From NCBI GenBank assembly GCA_963775695.1, contig CAVZJU010000003.1:212580-276579 (forward strand): a stretch of 64,000 bases of DNA, written 5' to 3'. The position numbers and the translations under genes were made by a program. The stretch's first letter is position 1; each line of letters begins with the position of its first letter. Below the pieces are notes generated by a model. It saw only the letters and a program-made list of their open reading frames with translations. It searched no databases and was not told where the DNA came from. Source of the DNA: DATBLE01 sp963775695 (GTDB lineage: Bacteria; Actinomycetota; Thermoleophilia; Gaiellales; Gaiellaceae). Positions 48,543 to 57,505 of this stretch are shown here, piece after piece.

Positions 48543-49328
48543 CTAGCCGCGGCAAAGCTCCACTGCCTTCGCAGACGCGGCTTCGTCCGTCTCGCCGCCC
48601 CAGACGCCGCCGACCTTGAAATCGGGCTCGCCGATCAGCACGCCGTCGGAGCGCTCGTAGAACTCCTTCACGTTCTCGAGCCCGATCCCGCTGCCGATCA
48701 GCACCGGCAGCTCAACCGCGTCCTTCACGGTGTCGAGCCGCTCCCACGTCGGCGGAATCGGGCTGCGCGGGCCCGAGACGATCACCGCGTCGACGCCGCC
48801 GCGTTCGGCCAGGTCCTGCGCGGCGTACTCGATCGGGACGTCGAACAGCGGGTGCGCGTGCTTGACGTGGACGTCGCCGAAGATCAGCACGTCGGAGTCG
48901 AGCTCTCGCCGGAGTCGGGCGAGCTCGGCTCCGCAGCCCTGGATTATCCCCTGGTCGGTGACGTACGCGCCGATCACCACGTTGCAGCGGATGAAGTCGG
49001 CCCCGCACACGTGCGCGATCGACAGCGCCTCCGTGCAGGCATTGCGGAGGATGTTGACGCCGACGTGCATCGAGGTCGCCCGGCGGACCTCGGTGACGAG
49101 CACCGCCATGGCGGCCACCGTCGCCGCAGGAACGTGGTCGCGGAAGAGCGGCACGTCGCCGACGTTCTCGACGATGCAGGCGTCGAGGCCGGCCGACTCG
49201 AGCTTCCGCGCCTCCGAAAGCGCGAAGGCGACGAGCTCGTCCATCGTCTTGTCGTTCTGCGGCGCGGAGGGCAGCGCCGGCATGTGGATCATGCCCAGGA
49301 TCGGCTTGCCGGCGAGCAGCTCGCGCAC
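48543..49328 (-). CDS. BtpA/SgcQ-family TIM-barrel protein
   Basis: The 261-aa protein begins ELLAGKPILGMIHMPALPSA and continues with GLDACIVENVGDVPLFRDHV, MHVGVNILRNACTEALSIAH, GADFIRCNVVIGAYVTDQG, DAVIVSGPRSPIPPTWERL and LIGSGIGLENVKEFYERSDG, all characteristic of BtpA. BtpA was named for photosystem I biogenesis in cyanobacteria, but members in non-phototrophs (SgcQ) are of unknown, possibly sugar-related function. GTG start; divergent from the dioxygenase gene. Confidence 0.85.
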   Translation of the reverse strand: MRELLAGKPILGMIHMPALPSAPQNDKTMDELVAFALSEARKLESAGLDACIVENVGDVPLFRDHVPAATVAAMAVLVTEVRRATSMHVGVNILRNACTEALSIAHVCGADFIRCNVVIGAYVTDQGIIQGCGAELARLRRELDSDVLIFGDVHVKHAHPLFDVPIEYAAQDLAERGGVDAVIVSGPRSPIPPTWERLDTVKDAVELPVLIGSGIGLENVKEFYERSDGVLIGEPDFKVGGVWGGETDEAASAKAVELCRG

Positions 49329-49418
49329 TCAGGTGATCCTATGGCAACTCTCAGGCTCGTCTCACGTGGCCGCTCTACGGTGCCGGGCATGGACGACCAC
49401 CACCACGAAGGAGGAACC

Positions 49419-50159
49419 ATGTCCACCGACCACCCGACGCTCAGCAGGCGCGGGCTGATCGGCGTCCTCGGGGGGGGTTTCGCCTCGGTCGCGTTCGGCG
49501 CGAGGGCGCTCGACGCCTTCGGCGCCGACAACGCCGACGTCGCCACCTGCATCCTGACGCCGGAGGTGACCGAAGGCCCGTACTGGATCGACAACGAGCT
49601 GACCCGGTACGACGTCCGCGAGGGCAGGCCCGGCCTGCCGCTGGTGCTCCAGTTCGCGATCGTGAACGCGAAGACCTGCAAGCCGATCAGGAAAGCGGAC
49701 GTCGAGATCTGGCACGCCGACGCCTCCGGGAACTACTCCGGCTTCGACGGCGGCTCGTCAGGCGGCGGCCCGGATGGCCCGGGCAGCGGCTCGGGACCGC
49801 AGACGAAGACGCGTTACCTCCGCGGTCACCAGCGCTCCGACGCGCTCGGCAAAGCCGGCTTCCTCACCGTCTTCCCCGGCTGGTACCGGGGCAGGACCCC
49901 CCACATCCACATGAAGGTGCACGTCGGCTCCGCCGACCGGGTCGTCCACACCGGCCAGGTTTTCTTCAACGAGGCGATCCAGGCATCCGTCTACCGGAGC
50001 GGCGTGTACAGGAGCCGCGGCGAGGCGGACACCTCCCACGCGCAGGACCTGATCTACGCGCAGGCGGGCGGTTCGCGCGCGGTGGTCAAGCTCGGTCGCA
50101 GGCCCGGTGGTGCCAGGGGCTATCTCGGCAAGATCGTCATCGGAGTGGCGACGGCGTAA
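49419..50159 (+). CDS. intradiol ring-cleavage dioxygenase-family protein, Tat-type signal
   Basis: AAGGAGG before ATG 49419 sets the start of a 246-aa protein. The N-terminus SRRGLIGVLGGGFASVAFGA is a twin-arginine signal, so it is exported folded. The body has TPEVTEGPYWIDNELTRYDV (first Tyr ligand), KPIRKADVEIWHADASGNYS and FPGWYRGRTPHIHMKVHVGS (Tyr, His, His of the Fe(III) site), with a Gly/Ser-rich insertion near 110-125. All four metal ligands are present. Exported members occur widely in actinobacteria and their substrates are not known. Confidence 0.88.
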   Translation: MSTDHPTLSRRGLIGVLGGGFASVAFGARALDAFGADNADVATCILTPEVTEGPYWIDNELTRYDVREGRPGLPLVLQFAIVNAKTCKPIRKADVEIWHADASGNYSGFDGGSSGGGPDGPGSGSGPQTKTRYLRGHQRSDALGKAGFLTVFPGWYRGRTPHIHMKVHVGSADRVVHTGQVFFNEAIQASVYRSGVYRSRGEADTSHAQDLIYAQAGGSRAVVKLGRRPGGARGYLGKIVIGVATA

Positions 50160-50180
50160 CGGCACCGCTAAGGTCGGCCG

Positions 50181-51377
50181 ATGGCGGTCACGCCCGAGAC
50201 GGGACGCTGGGACGAGCTGTTCGCGGCCAGGACGCGCGGCGACGTCGGCGAAGGCATCGCCTTCGTGCTCGGGTTCCTCGGCCGGCCCGACCTGATCTCG
50301 TTTGCCGGCGGTTTTCCCGACCCGCTCACGTTCCCCCGGGACCGGGCGGCGGCACTGCTCGCCGAGTTCGCCGAGAGCGGCGAGTCGACGGCGTTCCAGT
50401 ACACGCCCACACAGGGGCTGGCGGGCACGCTCGACGCCGTCGCCGGGCGCCTCGACGCCGTCCAAGGCAGGCGCCCCGCCGACGACGAGCTGCTGATCAC
50501 GAGCGGGGGGATCGAAGCGCTCGAGCTGGTGGGCAAGACGTTCCTCGACCGCGGCGACACCGTGGTCGTCGAGGGGCCGACGTACCTCGGCGCGATCATG
50601 GCCTTCCGGGGGTTCGAAGCCGAGATCGAAACCGTGCCGATGGACGAGGACGGGCTCCAGGTGGACGAGCTCGAGCGTCGTTTGGCGGCCGGCCTGCGGA
50701 CGAAGCTGCTCTACACGATCCCCGACCACCAGAACCCGGCCGGCGTTTCGCTCTCGGCCGAGCGCCGCGAGGCGCTCGTCGAGCTGGCGCGCCGCTACGG
50801 ATTCCTCGTCGTCGAGGACGTCGCGTACCGCGAGCTGACCTTCGGCGACGAATCGCTGCCGAGCCTGTGGTCGCTCGCTCCGGACGTGGTCGTGCAGGCG
50901 GGAACGACCTCGAAGACGTTCCTCCCGGGCGTCCGGCTCGGCTGGGCAGCCGGGCCTGCGGAGATCGTCTCGCAGCTCGTTTCCGGCAAGCAGAACACCG
51001 ACCAGTGCTCGGGTGCGCTCGGCCAGCGGATGCTGGAGGAGTACATCCGGCGCGGCTGGATCGACGAGCAGCTGGTGAAGTCGCGCGCTCTCTACCGGCG
51101 GAAGGGCGAGCGGCTGCTCGCCACCCTCGAGCGCGCCATGCCGGAGGGCGTCTCGTGGACGCGCGCGACCGGCGGTTTCTACTCCTGGCTGACGATCCCC
51201 GGCTGCGACACGACCGCGCTCACCGCGCGCGCGGCGGAGGCGGGGGTCGGCGTCGTCCCGGGAGCGCTCTTCTATGCCGACGGCCGCGGCGGTGAGAACG
51301 TCAGGCTCTCGTTCAGCATGGTCGACGAGACCCTGATCGACGAGGGCATCGAGCGGCTGGCCGCTCTGGTGGCATGA
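50181..51377 (+). CDS. PLP-dependent aminotransferase, class I/II (2-aminoadipate/LysN-like)
   Basis: The 398-aa protein has PDLISFAGGFPDPLTFPRDR, AFQYTPTQGLAGTLDAVAGR, TSGGIEALELVGKTFLDRGD, TIPDHQNPAGVSLSAERREA (cofactor region) and GTTSKTFLPGVRLGWAAGP with the PLP-binding Lys. This is the MocR/LysN-type branch that uses 2-aminoadipate, aromatic or branched-chain substrates; the exact one cannot be told. It follows the dioxygenase gene by 21 bp on the same strand. Confidence 0.9.
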   Translation: MAVTPETGRWDELFAARTRGDVGEGIAFVLGFLGRPDLISFAGGFPDPLTFPRDRAAALLAEFAESGESTAFQYTPTQGLAGTLDAVAGRLDAVQGRRPADDELLITSGGIEALELVGKTFLDRGDTVVVEGPTYLGAIMAFRGFEAEIETVPMDEDGLQVDELERRLAAGLRTKLLYTIPDHQNPAGVSLSAERREALVELARRYGFLVVEDVAYRELTFGDESLPSLWSLAPDVVVQAGTTSKTFLPGVRLGWAAGPAEIVSQLVSGKQNTDQCSGALGQRMLEEYIRRGWIDEQLVKSRALYRRKGERLLATLERAMPEGVSWTRATGGFYSWLTIPGCDTTALTARAAEAGVGVVPGALFYADGRGGENVRLSFSMVDETLIDEGIERLAALVA

Positions 51378-51457
51378 CGGCGCTCCGCTCGGCAGCCGTC
51401 CGGCTGCGCCACGCCCTGGCGCTGCTGTCGATGGTCTGCCTGTTCGCCACCGGCTGA
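51374..51457 (+). CDS. 27-codon hydrophobic ORF overlapping the aminotransferase stop
   Basis: ATG 51374 (ATGA overlap) starts a 27-aa peptide, basic at first (ALRSAAVRLRH) then hydrophobic (ALALLSMVCLFATG). It looks like a signal or lipoprotein leader cut short. It could be a translated small membrane peptide, a remnant of a lost secreted protein, or chance. Confidence 0.25.
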   Translation: MTALRSAAVRLRHALALLSMVCLFATG

Positions 51458-51497
51458 ACGGTCGACCGCGCTCCAGGGGGAAGCGCCTGCGCTGCAA

Positions 51498-52553
51498 TCA
51501 GCCGGGAGGCGCGCCGGCCGCGTCGCTCCGCGTGAGCGGCTCCAGGACCGACTCGACCTCGTCGAAGGCCGCAACAGCGCTGGGTGCGGCTCCGGCGCGG
51601 CCGCGCCGGCAGAGGTCGAGCGGCGTCCGGCCGCGCTCGTCGCGCAGGGCGGGGTCGGCGCCGTGTGCGAGCAGGCGGCGGATGCTCGCCGGCCGGCCGT
51701 TGCCCGCCGCCTTTCGAAGCGGGTGCCCGCCGAACGCTTGGTCGATTGCGTCGACGGGCGTCCCGGCCTCGATCAGCCGGTCGATCACCTCGAGGCGCTG
51801 GTGGTCGGCCGCCATCACGAGCGCCCGGATCCGCGCGTCGATCGGCGTGGCGGCGTCGAGCCAGCCGCTCACGTCGCCGGCCGCCGCCGCCTCCTCGACG
51901 CTCCGCACCCGTGCGCCGGCACCGACGAGCAGGTCGACGATCTCGGTCATGCCGAAGACCGCGGCATGAAGCAGGGCCGTGCCGCCGGGCACGCCGCCGG
52001 CGTCCTCCGCAGAGGTCGCCTCCAGGTCGGCGCTTGCGGCGATCAGCACCCTGGCGACCTCCGCGTCGCCGTAGCTCGCTGCAGTGATCAGCGGCGTCTC
52101 CGGTTCCTCCCCGCCCGGATCGACGGGCGCACCGGCGCGAATCAGCGCCTCGGCGACCGGGCCGGTGTCGGCCACGTCCCTCCAGACGCCGCGCGAGGTG
52201 TCGTAGCGCAGCATGGCCAAGTAGCCGAGCGGGGAGGCGCCCTTCGGGTGATCGGACCAGTGCTCGAGCGCACGCGTTGCCAGCTTCGGCTCCTCGGCCA
52301 GCAGCACCTGCAGGCGGTCGAGGTCGCGGTCGTCGAGGATCTCGCGCCGCTCGACCTCCCGCTTCAGGTGGGGCCAGCTCGTGAAGCCGTACTCTCGCGC
52401 GACCGCCAGCTGGGCCGACGAGAGCCGCGGGCTTTTCGACACGGCGGCGAGCCGGTCGAGGGCAGCCCGGTCCCCGTCACGGGCGGCGTGTAGCAAGTCC
52501 TTCGCCCGACGGCGAAGCTGCTCGAGGTCGGGACGGGCAGGAAGATCTGGCAT
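51498..52553 (-). CDS. ankyrin-repeat protein
   Basis: The 351-aa protein has an N-terminal helical region (DLEQLRRRAKDLLHAARDGD, AVAREYGFTSWPHLKREVER), also seen in other actinobacterial ankyrin proteins, followed by four or five ankyrin repeats: ETPLITAASYGDAEVARVLI, GTALLHAAVFGMTEIVDLLV, GHPLRKAAGNGRPASIRRLL, DERGRTPLDL. No signal or catalytic domain; probably a cytoplasmic protein-binding module. It stands alone. Confidence 0.87.
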   Translation of the reverse strand: MPDLPARPDLEQLRRRAKDLLHAARDGDRAALDRLAAVSKSPRLSSAQLAVAREYGFTSWPHLKREVERREILDDRDLDRLQVLLAEEPKLATRALEHWSDHPKGASPLGYLAMLRYDTSRGVWRDVADTGPVAEALIRAGAPVDPGGEEPETPLITAASYGDAEVARVLIAASADLEATSAEDAGGVPGGTALLHAAVFGMTEIVDLLVGAGARVRSVEEAAAAGDVSGWLDAATPIDARIRALVMAADHQRLEVIDRLIEAGTPVDAIDQAFGGHPLRKAAGNGRPASIRRLLAHGADPALRDERGRTPLDLCRRGRAGAAPSAVAAFDEVESVLEPLTRSDAAGAPPG

Positions 52554-52721
52554 GACGTCTCCTTTTCACGGCCCCGCGGTCCGCAAGCCGGGCCTCGAGG
52601 AGAACGCCGGTGGAGCGGTCGATCCTCGGCCGTGCAAGAGGTGGACTCAGTCCTTCCCGCGGACCCGGCGGCGTCCCCTTCCACGCCGCCGGCAGCGTAC
52701 CACCGGTGTGCGGGACGATTC

Positions 52722-53099
52722 CTAGCGCGCGGCCCGCAGGTACGCGTCCGAGCCGTCGAACCAGTCCGCTCGCGGCGGCGAGAAGATGTCCACGTCCAGC
52801 GTGTCCTCGAGCGCCTCGGCACGGTGCGGCAGGTTCGAGGGGATGTGCAGCACCTCGCCGGCCTTGACGTCGACGACCTGGCCCTCGTCGTCGCCGAGCC
52901 AGAAGCGGAGCGTCCCCTCGAGGATGTAGGTCAGCTGCTCGTTCTCGTGCGAATGCAGCGGGACGACGCACCCCTGGTCGAGGTAGACGTGGCCGATGGT
53001 CATCCGCTCGGCCGGGATCAGGCGGCGGTGCAGGTCGGGCTTCAGCCGCTCCTTGGGCAAGTCGTCCCAGCGGTAGTGGGTCGCGCGCGGCTCGGCCAC
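52722..53099 (-). CDS. cupin-domain protein
   Basis: From GTG 53099, preceded by GAGGAGACAGAA, the product has 125 aa. A single cupin barrel is clear: GCVVPLHSHENEQLTYILEG (HxH...E metal motif), TLRFWLGDDEGQVVDVKAGE and VLHIPSNLPHRAEALEDT (second His). The C-terminal SPPRADWFDGSDAYLR is typical of small cytosolic cupins. Substrate unknown. It is divergent from the GNAT gene. Confidence 0.88.
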   Translation of the reverse strand: MAEPRATHYRWDDLPKERLKPDLHRRLIPAERMTIGHVYLDQGCVVPLHSHENEQLTYILEGTLRFWLGDDEGQVVDVKAGEVLHIPSNLPHRAEALEDTLDVDIFSPPRADWFDGSDAYLRAAR

Positions 53100-53212
53100 T
53101 TCTGTCTCCTCTCGTCGATGGCCGATCCTCGCACGTCCGCGAGCGGGCGGCTCGACGGGCAGCGCATTACCGCCCACCGACCTACCGGAGGCCCGCCGTT
53201 AGGCTCAGCTTC

Positions 53213-53791
53213 ATGGTCGAAAGAGCGCACACCGTCAAGCCGCTCGACGAGTCGACGTGGCCGGCGTTCGCCGCGTTGGTGGAGCGGAACAACGGCATCT
53301 TCGGCGGCTGCTGGTGCATGGGGTTCCACCCCGAGGGGACAGGCAAGGAGACCACGCCGGCCCTGAACCGCAAACGGAAACGCGAACGTGTTCGCGCAGG
53401 CGCTGCCCATGCTGCTCTTGTTTTCGACGGAGACGATTGCGTCGGCTGGTGCCAGTTCGGTGCACCCGACGAGGTGCCGCGGATCAAGAGCCGCGCGGCG
53501 TACGAAAAGGGTCAGACGGACTTGCCAGACTGGCGGATTGCGTGTTGCTACGTCGGCAAGGGGCACCGGCGTCAGGGCGTCGCCTTCACGGCGCTCGCCG
53601 GTGCGCTCGACCTGATCGCCGGCCTGGGTGGCGGCACCGTGGAGGGATACCCGGAGGATGCCGGTTCGGTGCCCGCCGGCTTTCTCTACAACGGTGCTCT
53701 GTCGACGTACGAGAAGCTCGGTTTCGTCCGCGATCGCAAGATCGGTAAGCACCGCTGGGTCGTGACAAGGGTTGTCGAGCCGAGGACGTAG
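53213..53791 (+). CDS. GNAT-family N-acetyltransferase
   Basis: The 192-aa protein has an N-terminal Cys-rich lead (NNGIFGGCWCMGFHPEG) common in one group of actinobacterial GNATs, the acetyl-CoA loop CCYVGKGHRRQGVAFTALAG, and a final beta-bulge region GALSTYEKLGFVRDRKIGKH. It should acetylate a small molecule or protein amine; the target is unknown. Confidence 0.85.
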   Translation: MVERAHTVKPLDESTWPAFAALVERNNGIFGGCWCMGFHPEGTGKETTPALNRKRKRERVRAGAAHAALVFDGDDCVGWCQFGAPDEVPRIKSRAAYEKGQTDLPDWRIACCYVGKGHRRQGVAFTALAGALDLIAGLGGGTVEGYPEDAGSVPAGFLYNGALSTYEKLGFVRDRKIGKHRWVVTRVVEPRT

Positions 53792-53861
53792 GTGACCGTG
53801 CACCTCTCCCGCGTCGTAGAGCCGCGCCTCCCGCGCAGAGATCCGTAGCCCGGCCGCCTCA

Positions 53862-54020
53862 GAGCAGCTCAGCGAGGCAATCGACGCCTTCGACGCGCTC
53901 GGCGCTGCGCCGTGGTCGGACCTCGCGCGAGCGGAGCTGGAGGCGACCGGCAACGTGTACCGGAAGCTCGGCATCCACTCCCGCCCCGAGCTGGCCGAAG
54001 CGGTCGCCCGCCTGCACTGA
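53862..54020 (+). pseudogene. LuxR/ATPase-type regulator C-terminal relic with internal deletion
   Basis: One frame reads EQLSEAIDAFDALGAAPWSD, LARAELEATG and then abruptly NVYRKLGIHSRPELAEAVAR before TGA. The first part matches the last TPR helix of large ATPase-LuxR regulators and the second the end of the LuxR HTH. The region between them, with most of the HTH, is missing, so a deletion has joined them. No start or ATPase is present upstream. Confidence 0.65.
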
Positions 54021-54024
54021 CGGC

Positions 54025-54834
54025 TCAGGCGGGTTTGCGGGCGACGACGCTCAGGTACGCGACGTGCCCGAAGAACTCGCCCGCGTCCGACCGGCGCCGC
54101 GCCTCGGCCCTCAGCGCCTCGGCCGTCTCCGCCCCGATCCTCTCGGAGGCGGTCAGGGCGGCTGCGCCCCGGTCGACCAGCGCGAGCATGTAGCCGGCCG
54201 AGGACGGCGCCTCGACGTAGCTGTGGCCCCGCAACTGCTCGACCTCGAAGCCTGCGTCGAGCACGAGCTTCGGCAGCCGCCGCGCGAACCAGCGGTCGTA
54301 GACGTGCGACTCCATCATCCCCTCGAGGCACGCCTGCAACGGGTCCGAGTCGCCTGACGCGCAGGTGGCGGTCGCGTAGTCGCCGTCGAACACCGCCAGC
54401 CTGCCGTCCGGCCGGATCACCCGGAAGGCCTCGTGCAGAGCGACATCGGGCTCGGGCACGTGGCACAGGGTCGTGTGGAAGACGACGGCGTCGAACGAAC
54501 CGTCCTCGAGTGGGAGCGCCGTCGCGTCTCCCACGATGAACTCGAGGTTCGGGATACCGCCCGACAGCTCTCGGGCGACGGCGAGGAATCCCGGCGAAGG
54601 GTCCACGCCGACGACCGACGCGGTCTCGGGGAGCAAGGCGAGCGCGCGGGTCACCGCTCCCGTCCCGCAGCCCACCTCGAGCACGCGTGCGCCGTCCTCG
54701 AAGCCGATGTCCGAGAAATACGCGTCGCGCATCGCCTGCTGCTGCGGATCGGCCGCCCGCAACTCCAGGACGCGCGCAAGCTCTTCGATGACCGCGGCCT
54801 CGGCGTCCCCGATCGTGAGGTAGACGTCCGGCAC
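54025..54834 (-). CDS. class I SAM-dependent methyltransferase
   Basis: GTG 54834 gives 269 aa starting PDVYLTIGDAEAAVIEELAR, a typical beginning of this actinobacterial group; a GTG-ward extension to 54927 would come within 11 bp of the divergent gene. SAM motifs: ARVLEVGCGTGAVTRALALL (I), VVGVDPSPGFLAVARELSG (II), FIVGDATALPLEDGSFDAVV and PDGRLAVFDGDYA (III). Substrate unknown. Confidence 0.87.
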   Translation of the reverse strand: MPDVYLTIGDAEAAVIEELARVLELRAADPQQQAMRDAYFSDIGFEDGARVLEVGCGTGAVTRALALLPETASVVGVDPSPGFLAVARELSGGIPNLEFIVGDATALPLEDGSFDAVVFHTTLCHVPEPDVALHEAFRVIRPDGRLAVFDGDYATATCASGDSDPLQACLEGMMESHVYDRWFARRLPKLVLDAGFEVEQLRGHSYVEAPSSAGYMLALVDRGAAALTASERIGAETAEALRAEARRRSDAGEFFGHVAYLSVVARKPA

Positions 54835-54938
54835 GTGGGAAGTGTAGGAGGCCAGCAAATCCGATCGGGCATCGCGCCAGCGACATGAGCCGCCTCGCGG
54901 CTCTTCATCCGGCGCGGGCAGGGGCATAGACTCGGGCC

Positions 54939-55454
54939 GTGCGGAATGCGTGGAATCGCCCGCTCGGTTCGAAGCTGATCCTGATCCTCAGCCTCGTATT
55001 GCTCGGAATCTTCATCGTCGCGCCGTGGCAGCGCCCCTGCCAGGTGCGCAACGACCCGGGCCAGCCGTTGATCTGCGGCCGCACGTTCGCGTGGGAGGGG
55101 AGCGACGTCGGCCTCTACGCGATGGCGCTCGTCGCGATCATCCTGTTCTGGGAGCTGCTACCGGTCTTCGTCACCCGGCTCTCGATGCGCGGCTGGCCCG
55201 CCGCGATCGTCACGGCGGCGCTCTCGGCCTTGCTCGTCCTCTGCACGCTGATCAAGCTGATCAAGGACAACGAGTTCCAGACGGGCTGGGCGTGGATCGC
55301 CCTCGGAGTGGCGGTCGCGATCCTGGTGATCGCCTGCTTACGCGTCCGCTACCGGTGGAGGCATCGAGGCGAGCCGGAGAAGCCGAAGCCCGAGCCCAAG
55401 ACGCCGCCGCCGCCCCAGGTCGAGACACCGCCGACCGGCGGATCGAGCACGTAG
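54939..55454 (+). CDS. four-helix membrane protein with proline-rich tail
   Basis: GTG 54939 starts a 171-aa protein with hydrophobic segments at about 11-28 (LILILSLVLLGIFIVAPW), 58-78, 86-104 and 118-134, a short external loop with two cysteines (PCQVRNDPGQPLICG) and a cytoplasmic tail RWRHRGEPEKPKPEPKTPPP rich in Pro and Lys. I do not recognise a family. It is divergent from the methyltransferase. Confidence 0.65.
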   Translation: MRNAWNRPLGSKLILILSLVLLGIFIVAPWQRPCQVRNDPGQPLICGRTFAWEGSDVGLYAMALVAIILFWELLPVFVTRLSMRGWPAAIVTAALSALLVLCTLIKLIKDNEFQTGWAWIALGVAVAILVIACLRVRYRWRHRGEPEKPKPEPKTPPPPQVETPPTGGSST

Positions 55455-55551
55455 CCCGCGCGCAGCAGTCCGTGTGACAATCCCGTCCGCCGGAATTGCT
55501 CGCCGCCTGGCTCCGGTCCACCGACCCCGTGCCAGGAGGATCAGTGTGCAA

Positions 55552-57504
55552 GGCTAGCCCGAAGTTCCCTGCAATAACGTTCGTCTGAGTGGCCGCGATC
55601 CGGCTCCGTTGCTTGGATCGCGGCCTCTCTTCGGCTGGATTGTGTGGTCAGTAGTTATCCGTCCGGTGGGTCTGGGATCATGTGTGCATGGGCAGGAAGC
55701 CGCGCGCCGAGGGCCCCTTCCACGTGGTTACGACAAGGCGGCAGGGGCCGCATCGCGAGTACGTCGCGCATCTGCTCCGGCGCTCCTACCGCGAGGGCGG
55801 CAAGGTCAAAAAGGAGACGGTTGCCAACCTCTCGCACCTGCCCGACGAGGTGATCGCGCTGATCCGCGGCGCGCTGCGCGGCCAGCGGTTCGTGGCTGCC
55901 GGGGAGGCGCTTCGGGTCGAGCGTTCGCTGCCGGCGGGGCACGTCGAGGCGGCGCTTCTGATGGCACGGCGGCTCGAGCTCGCCCGCCTGCTCGACCGGT
56001 CGCCGTCGCGCGAGCGGGCGCTCTGCCTGGCGATGCTCATGCAGCGGCTGCTCGGCCCCGGCTCGAAGCTGGCGATGTCGCGCGCCTTTGCGCAGTCGAC
56101 GCTCGCGGCGGAGCTCGGCGTCGAGGACGCGGACGAGGACGAGCTGTACGCGGCGCTCGACTGGCTGCTCGCTCGGCAGGGGCGGATCGAGCGGGCACTC
56201 GCCCGCCGGCACCTGCAGGGCGGCACGCTCGTGCTCTACGACGTCTCCTCCTCCTACTTCGAGGGCCACAGCTGTCCGCTGGCGCAGCTGGGTTACTCCC
56301 GCGACGGGCGGCGCGGCACGCCGCAGATCATCTACGGCCTGCTCTGCGCGCCGGACGGCTGCCCGGTCGCGGTCGAGGTGTTCGAAGGCGCGCTGCACGA
56401 CGACAAGACGCTGCCGGCCCAGATCGCAAAGCCGAAAGAGCGCTTCGGGCTGGCCGCGGTGATCGTCGTCTCCGACCGCGGCATGGTCACCAAAGCCAAC
56501 CTCGAGTTGCTCCGCGAGAGCGAGGGCGCCACCTGGATCACGGCCCTGAAAGCGCCGCAGGTGAAGAAGCTCGTCACCGCTGGCGCGCTGCAGCTATCGC
56601 TCTTCGACGAGCACAACCTGGCCGAGATCGTCGCTGACGACTATCCCGGCGAGCGGCTGGTCGTGTGCCGCAACCCGCTCGTCGCCGCCGAGCGGGCGCG
56701 CAAGCGCAACGACCTGCTCCAAGCGACCGAGCGCGCGCTCGCCGAGATCCAAGGCCGTGTCGCCCAAGGCACGCTCCGCGGCGAGGCCGCGATCGGGCTC
56801 GCCGTCGGCGCGATCTGGAACCGCTGGCGCGTCCGCAAGCACTTCCAAGTCGCGATCACCGACACCAGCTTCGCCTTCGAGCGCAAAACCGAGCAGATCG
56901 AAGCGGAAGCGGCGCTCGACGGCATCTACGTGCTCCGCACCAGCGTCACCGCCGCCGCACTCGACGCAACCGACGTCGTACGCGCCTACAAGCAGCTGAA
57001 AGAGGTCGAGAAAGCCTTCCGCACGCTCAAAGGCCCGCTCGAGCTGCGCCCGATCCACCACCGCCTCGAAGACCGCGTCCGCGCGCACGTCTTCCTCTGC
57101 ATGCTCGCCTACTACCTCGCCTGGCACCTGCGCCAAGCCTGGAAACCGCTCCTCTTCGACGACGAGCAGCCACCGCTGCAGACCGACCCGGTCGCCAAAG
57201 CGCGCCGCTCTCCACAGGCAGAACAGAAGGCACGCAGCAAACGCACCATCACCGGCGAGCGCTGCCACTCGCTCCCCACCCTGCTCGACGAGCTCGCCAC
57301 CCGCACCCGCAACACCATCCACCTCCACGGCGGCCGCAGCTTCGACCAGCTCACCCAGCCGACCCCGACCCAGGCCCGCGCGCTCGCGCTGATCGACAAC
57401 TACACGCTCACGACGTAGTCACGAACGATCCAGGCGCCGCAGCCCGCGACCCCGCACCAGAAGCGAAAAACCGTCTGCCGCCTCAGGGGAACTTCGGGCT
57501 AGCC
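55552..57504 (+). mobile_element. IS1634-like insertion sequence with perfect 18-bp terminal inverted repeats
   Basis: GGCTAGCCCGAAGTTCCC (55552-55569) and its exact reverse complement (57487-57504) bound one transposase gene. Because the outer part includes the palindrome CTAG, the true end may be CCCGAAGTTCCC, with CTAG at 55554-55557 and 57499-57502 as a 4-bp target duplication; the element would then be 1941 bp. The transposase is intact, so insertion may be recent. It lies 1 bp before the GTG of a truncated antiporter gene. Confidence 0.88.
55682..57418 (+). CDS. IS1634-like (IS4 superfamily) transposase
   Basis: The 578-aa protein (ATG 55682; ATG 55688 is possible) has an N-terminal part YVAHLLRRSYREGGKVKKET typical of the family and an RNase-H-like DDE core: VLYDVSSSYFEG (first Asp), AVIVVSDRGMVTKANLELL (second Asp), then a long insertion and YKQLKEVEKAFRTLKGPLEL (Glu in Y-x-x-x-x-x-E context). 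Full length, no stops. It catalyses cut-and-paste of the surrounding element. Confidence 0.92.
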   Translation: MCMGRKPRAEGPFHVVTTRRQGPHREYVAHLLRRSYREGGKVKKETVANLSHLPDEVIALIRGALRGQRFVAAGEALRVERSLPAGHVEAALLMARRLELARLLDRSPSRERALCLAMLMQRLLGPGSKLAMSRAFAQSTLAAELGVEDADEDELYAALDWLLARQGRIERALARRHLQGGTLVLYDVSSSYFEGHSCPLAQLGYSRDGRRGTPQIIYGLLCAPDGCPVAVEVFEGALHDDKTLPAQIAKPKERFGLAAVIVVSDRGMVTKANLELLRESEGATWITALKAPQVKKLVTAGALQLSLFDEHNLAEIVADDYPGERLVVCRNPLVAAERARKRNDLLQATERALAEIQGRVAQGTLRGEAAIGLAVGAIWNRWRVRKHFQVAITDTSFAFERKTEQIEAEAALDGIYVLRTSVTAAALDATDVVRAYKQLKEVEKAFRTLKGPLELRPIHHRLEDRVRAHVFLCMLAYYLAWHLRQAWKPLLFDDEQPPLQTDPVAKARRSPQAEQKARSKRTITGERCHSLPTLLDELATRTRNTIHLHGGRSFDQLTQPTPTQARALALIDNYTLTT

Positions 57505-57505
57505 C

